Source: JBJXFY01 sp046155815 (lineage in GTDB: Bacteria; Verrucomicrobiota; Verrucomicrobiia; Limisphaerales; CAIMTB01). From it: a DNA stretch of 6,329 bases. The stretch spans positions 1-6,329 of the forward strand of contig JBJXFY010000162.1 of the NCBI GenBank assembly GCA_046155815.1, read 5' to 3'. The first letter of the stretch is position 1, and every line of letters begins with the position of its first letter. Shown here piece after piece: positions 5,252-6,329 of the stretch. The notes under the pieces were generated by a model that was not told the DNA's origin, made no database searches, and saw nothing but the letters and a program-made list of their open reading frames with translations. Both the position numbers and the translations under genes were made by a program.

Positions 5252-6250
5252 GTGGCCGGAAAGTCCTTCACCGACCTCAAGGTGGCCGTCGTCGGCTGCG
5301 GCGCGCTCGGCTCGTACTACGGCGCGCGACTTCTCCGCGCCGGCGCCCGCGTGCATTTCCTGCTCCGCTCGGACTACGACGCCGTGCGCCGCAGCGGCGT
5401 CCGCGTGCTCAGCCCCGAGGGCGGCTTTCACGTCAACCCGCGCTGCGCCCGCACGCCGGAGGAGATTGGCCCGTGCGACCTGGTCCTGATCGGCCTCAAG
5501 ACCACGGCCAACGGCGAATTTCCCCGCCTGCTGCCGTCGCTCGTCGGGCCGGACACGGCCGTGCTCACGCTCCAGAACGGCCTCGGCAGCGAGGAGGCGC
5601 TGGCCGCGCTGTTCGGGCTGGAGCGCGTGCTGGGAGGCCTGTGCTTCGTGTGCCTGAACCGCCTCGAACCCGGCGTCATCCAGCACCTCGCCCACGGCCG
5701 GATCGTCATGGGCGAGTTCGCCGGCTGGCCCGAGCCGCGCACGCACGACATCGCCTCGCTCATCCGCCTGAGCGGCGTGCCCTGCGACGTCACGGACAAC
5801 CTCGCCTGCGCGCACTGGGAGAAACTCGTCTGGAACATCCCCTTCAACGGCCTCGGCGTCGCCAGCGCCGCCGGCTACGAAAGCGTGCTCGCCGGCCGGG
5901 TGCTCGATCCCGTGCACCGCGAACCCTGCCTGACCACGGACAGGCTGCTCGCCGAACCGCGTTGGGAGGCGCTCGTGCGCGAACTGATGCGCGAAACCAT
6001 CCGCGCCGCGCAGGCGCAGGGCCTGCCCGTCGCCGACACCGCGGAAGACGCACAGGTGAAGCGCACCCACGAGATGGGCGCGTACCGCGCCTCGACGCTG
6101 ATTGACTTCGAGCGCGGCCATCCGCTCGAAATCGAAAGCCTCTTCCGCGAACCGCTCCGCCGCGCCCGGGCCGCCGCCGTGTCCGCGCCCCGGCTCGCGG
6201 CGCTGTGCGCCGTGCTCGCGGAGCTGGATCCGGCGCGGCGGGCGGCGTAG
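5252..6250 (+). CDS. Ketopantoate reductase-family oxidoreductase (PanE/ApbA-like)
   Basis: The family reduces 2-dehydropantoate to pantoate with NADPH, for pantothenate and coenzyme A. The 332-residue product has the N-terminal Rossmann loop GCGALG (15-20), the LQNGLG loop (Asn109), and Lys191 and Asn195 in WEKLVWN, matching the catalytic Lys176 and Asn180 of E. coli PanE. Glu293 in PLEIESLF aligns with Glu256, but the NG that follows in E. coli (EIDYING) is absent. It looks like the broad branch of putative 2-dehydropantoate 2-reductases with MGAYRxSTLIDFE and HPLEIE motifs, whose true substrate is often untested; I therefore withhold panE. The start is uncertain: GTG 5231 lies inside the terminator stem of HU, so GTG 5252 is preferred, 7 codons later; GTG 5282 is also possible but would cut into the first strand. 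No Shine-Dalgarno and no clear promoter are visible between the terminator and the start. Confidence 0.87.
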   Translation: MAGKSFTDLKVAVVGCGALGSYYGARLLRAGARVHFLLRSDYDAVRRSGVRVLSPEGGFHVNPRCARTPEEIGPCDLVLIGLKTTANGEFPRLLPSLVGPDTAVLTLQNGLGSEEALAALFGLERVLGGLCFVCLNRLEPGVIQHLAHGRIVMGEFAGWPEPRTHDIASLIRLSGVPCDVTDNLACAHWEKLVWNIPFNGLGVASAAGYESVLAGRVLDPVHREPCLTTDRLLAEPRWEALVRELMRETIRAAQAQGLPVADTAEDAQVKRTHEMGAYRASTLIDFERGHPLEIESLFREPLRRARAAAVSAPRLAALCAVLAELDPARRAA

Positions 6251-6253
6251 CGG

Positions 6254-6273
6254 CCCGGCCGCCAACGGCCGGG
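6254..6273 (+). terminator. Hairpin just after the reductase stop
   Basis: CCCGGCC (6254-6260) pairs with GGCCGGG (6267-6273) around the loop GCCAAC. It starts three bases after the TAG (6248-6250). There is no T-run, so it is a likely 3'-end structure but not a canonical terminator. Confidence 0.4.
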
Positions 6274-6280
6274 AGGTCGG

Positions 6281-6325
6281 CCGGGCGCCCCGCCCAGCGT
6301 CGGCTTCACCGGGCGGGGCGCCCGG
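6281..6325. repeat. Perfect 15-bp inverted repeat at the right edge
   Basis: CCGGGCGCCCCGCCC (6281-6295) and GGGCGGGGCGCCCGG (6311-6325) are exact reverse complements, separated by 15 bases. The stem is entirely G and C. It follows the smaller hairpin by seven bases. No T-run is seen on either side within the window. It could be a transcription-end structure, or a dispersed intergenic palindrome; the next gene is outside the window, so the context is incomplete. Confidence 0.6.
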
Positions 6326-6329
6326 TGGA

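Noticed and set aside
3709..6105. A 798-codon open frame on +
   Set aside because: It lies opposite the kinase and then overlaps HU and the reductase in another frame. Its translation is Arg/Pro/Asp/Val-rich without domains, while those three genes have full motifs. G+C-rich codon bias removes stops from shadow frames.
4841..6265. A 474-codon open frame on -, opposite HU and the reductase
   Set aside because: Low-complexity Ala/Gly/Val/Arg/Glu translation with no recognisable domain; it is a shadow of the two + genes and spans the HU terminator.
1..6329. tRNA, rRNA, CRISPR array, insertion sequence or attachment site
   Set aside because: No cloverleaf, spaced repeats, transposase or integrase reading frame, or terminal inverted repeats with target duplication were seen; the inverted repeats present are short and intergenic.

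Overview
The window is about 6.3 kb of very G+C-rich bacterial chromosome with ordinary, densely packed genes and no mobile element, RNA gene or CRISPR array. The best guess for the source is Verrucomicrobiota. This rests on the style of the HU protein, a small secreted protein of a type I associate with Verrucomicrobia and Planctomycetes, a myxobacteria-like Ser/Thr kinase, and the absence of clear Shine-Dalgarno sequences before any start. It is an inference from protein style, not a database result.

Layout, left to right. (1) The 3' part of a tetratricopeptide-repeat gene on + runs to 794; its 5' end is outside the window. (2) Convergent to it on - is a phospholipid pair, pgsA (1967 to 1380) then pgpA (1383 to 868). 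They overlap by four bases (GTGA) and encode the two consecutive enzymes that make phosphatidylglycerol. A hairpin sits between the convergent stops. (3) A 196-bp gap upstream of pgsA holds a perfect 14-bp palindrome and a longer imperfect inverted repeat. (4) On - there follow a secreted protein of unknown function (2697 to 2164), an N-carbamoylputrescine amidase (3703 to 2801) and a cytosolic Ser/Thr protein kinase (about 4740 to 3700). Kinase and amidase overlap by four bases (ATGA), so they look co-transcribed and translationally coupled in the order kinase, amidase, possibly followed by the secreted protein. (5) Divergent from the kinase, on +, is a single HU-type DNA-binding gene (4898 to 5188) with a plausible promoter, an A/C-rich leader almost without G, and a strong intrinsic terminator. 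(6) Directly behind the terminator is a ketopantoate-reductase-family oxidoreductase (5252 to 6250), followed by two strong G+C-rich hairpins at the end of the window.

How the genes relate. Two pathway links are clear: PgsA makes phosphatidylglycerol phosphate and PgpA dephosphorylates it. The amidase gives the last step from arginine via agmatine to putrescine, but its usual partner, agmatine deiminase, is not in the window; a protein kinase is coupled to it instead. HU, the TPR protein and the reductase look like independent units. I see no convincing new system. The points most worth a second look are the kinase-amidase coupling, the palindrome region before pgsA, the HU leader, and the hairpins at the right edge.
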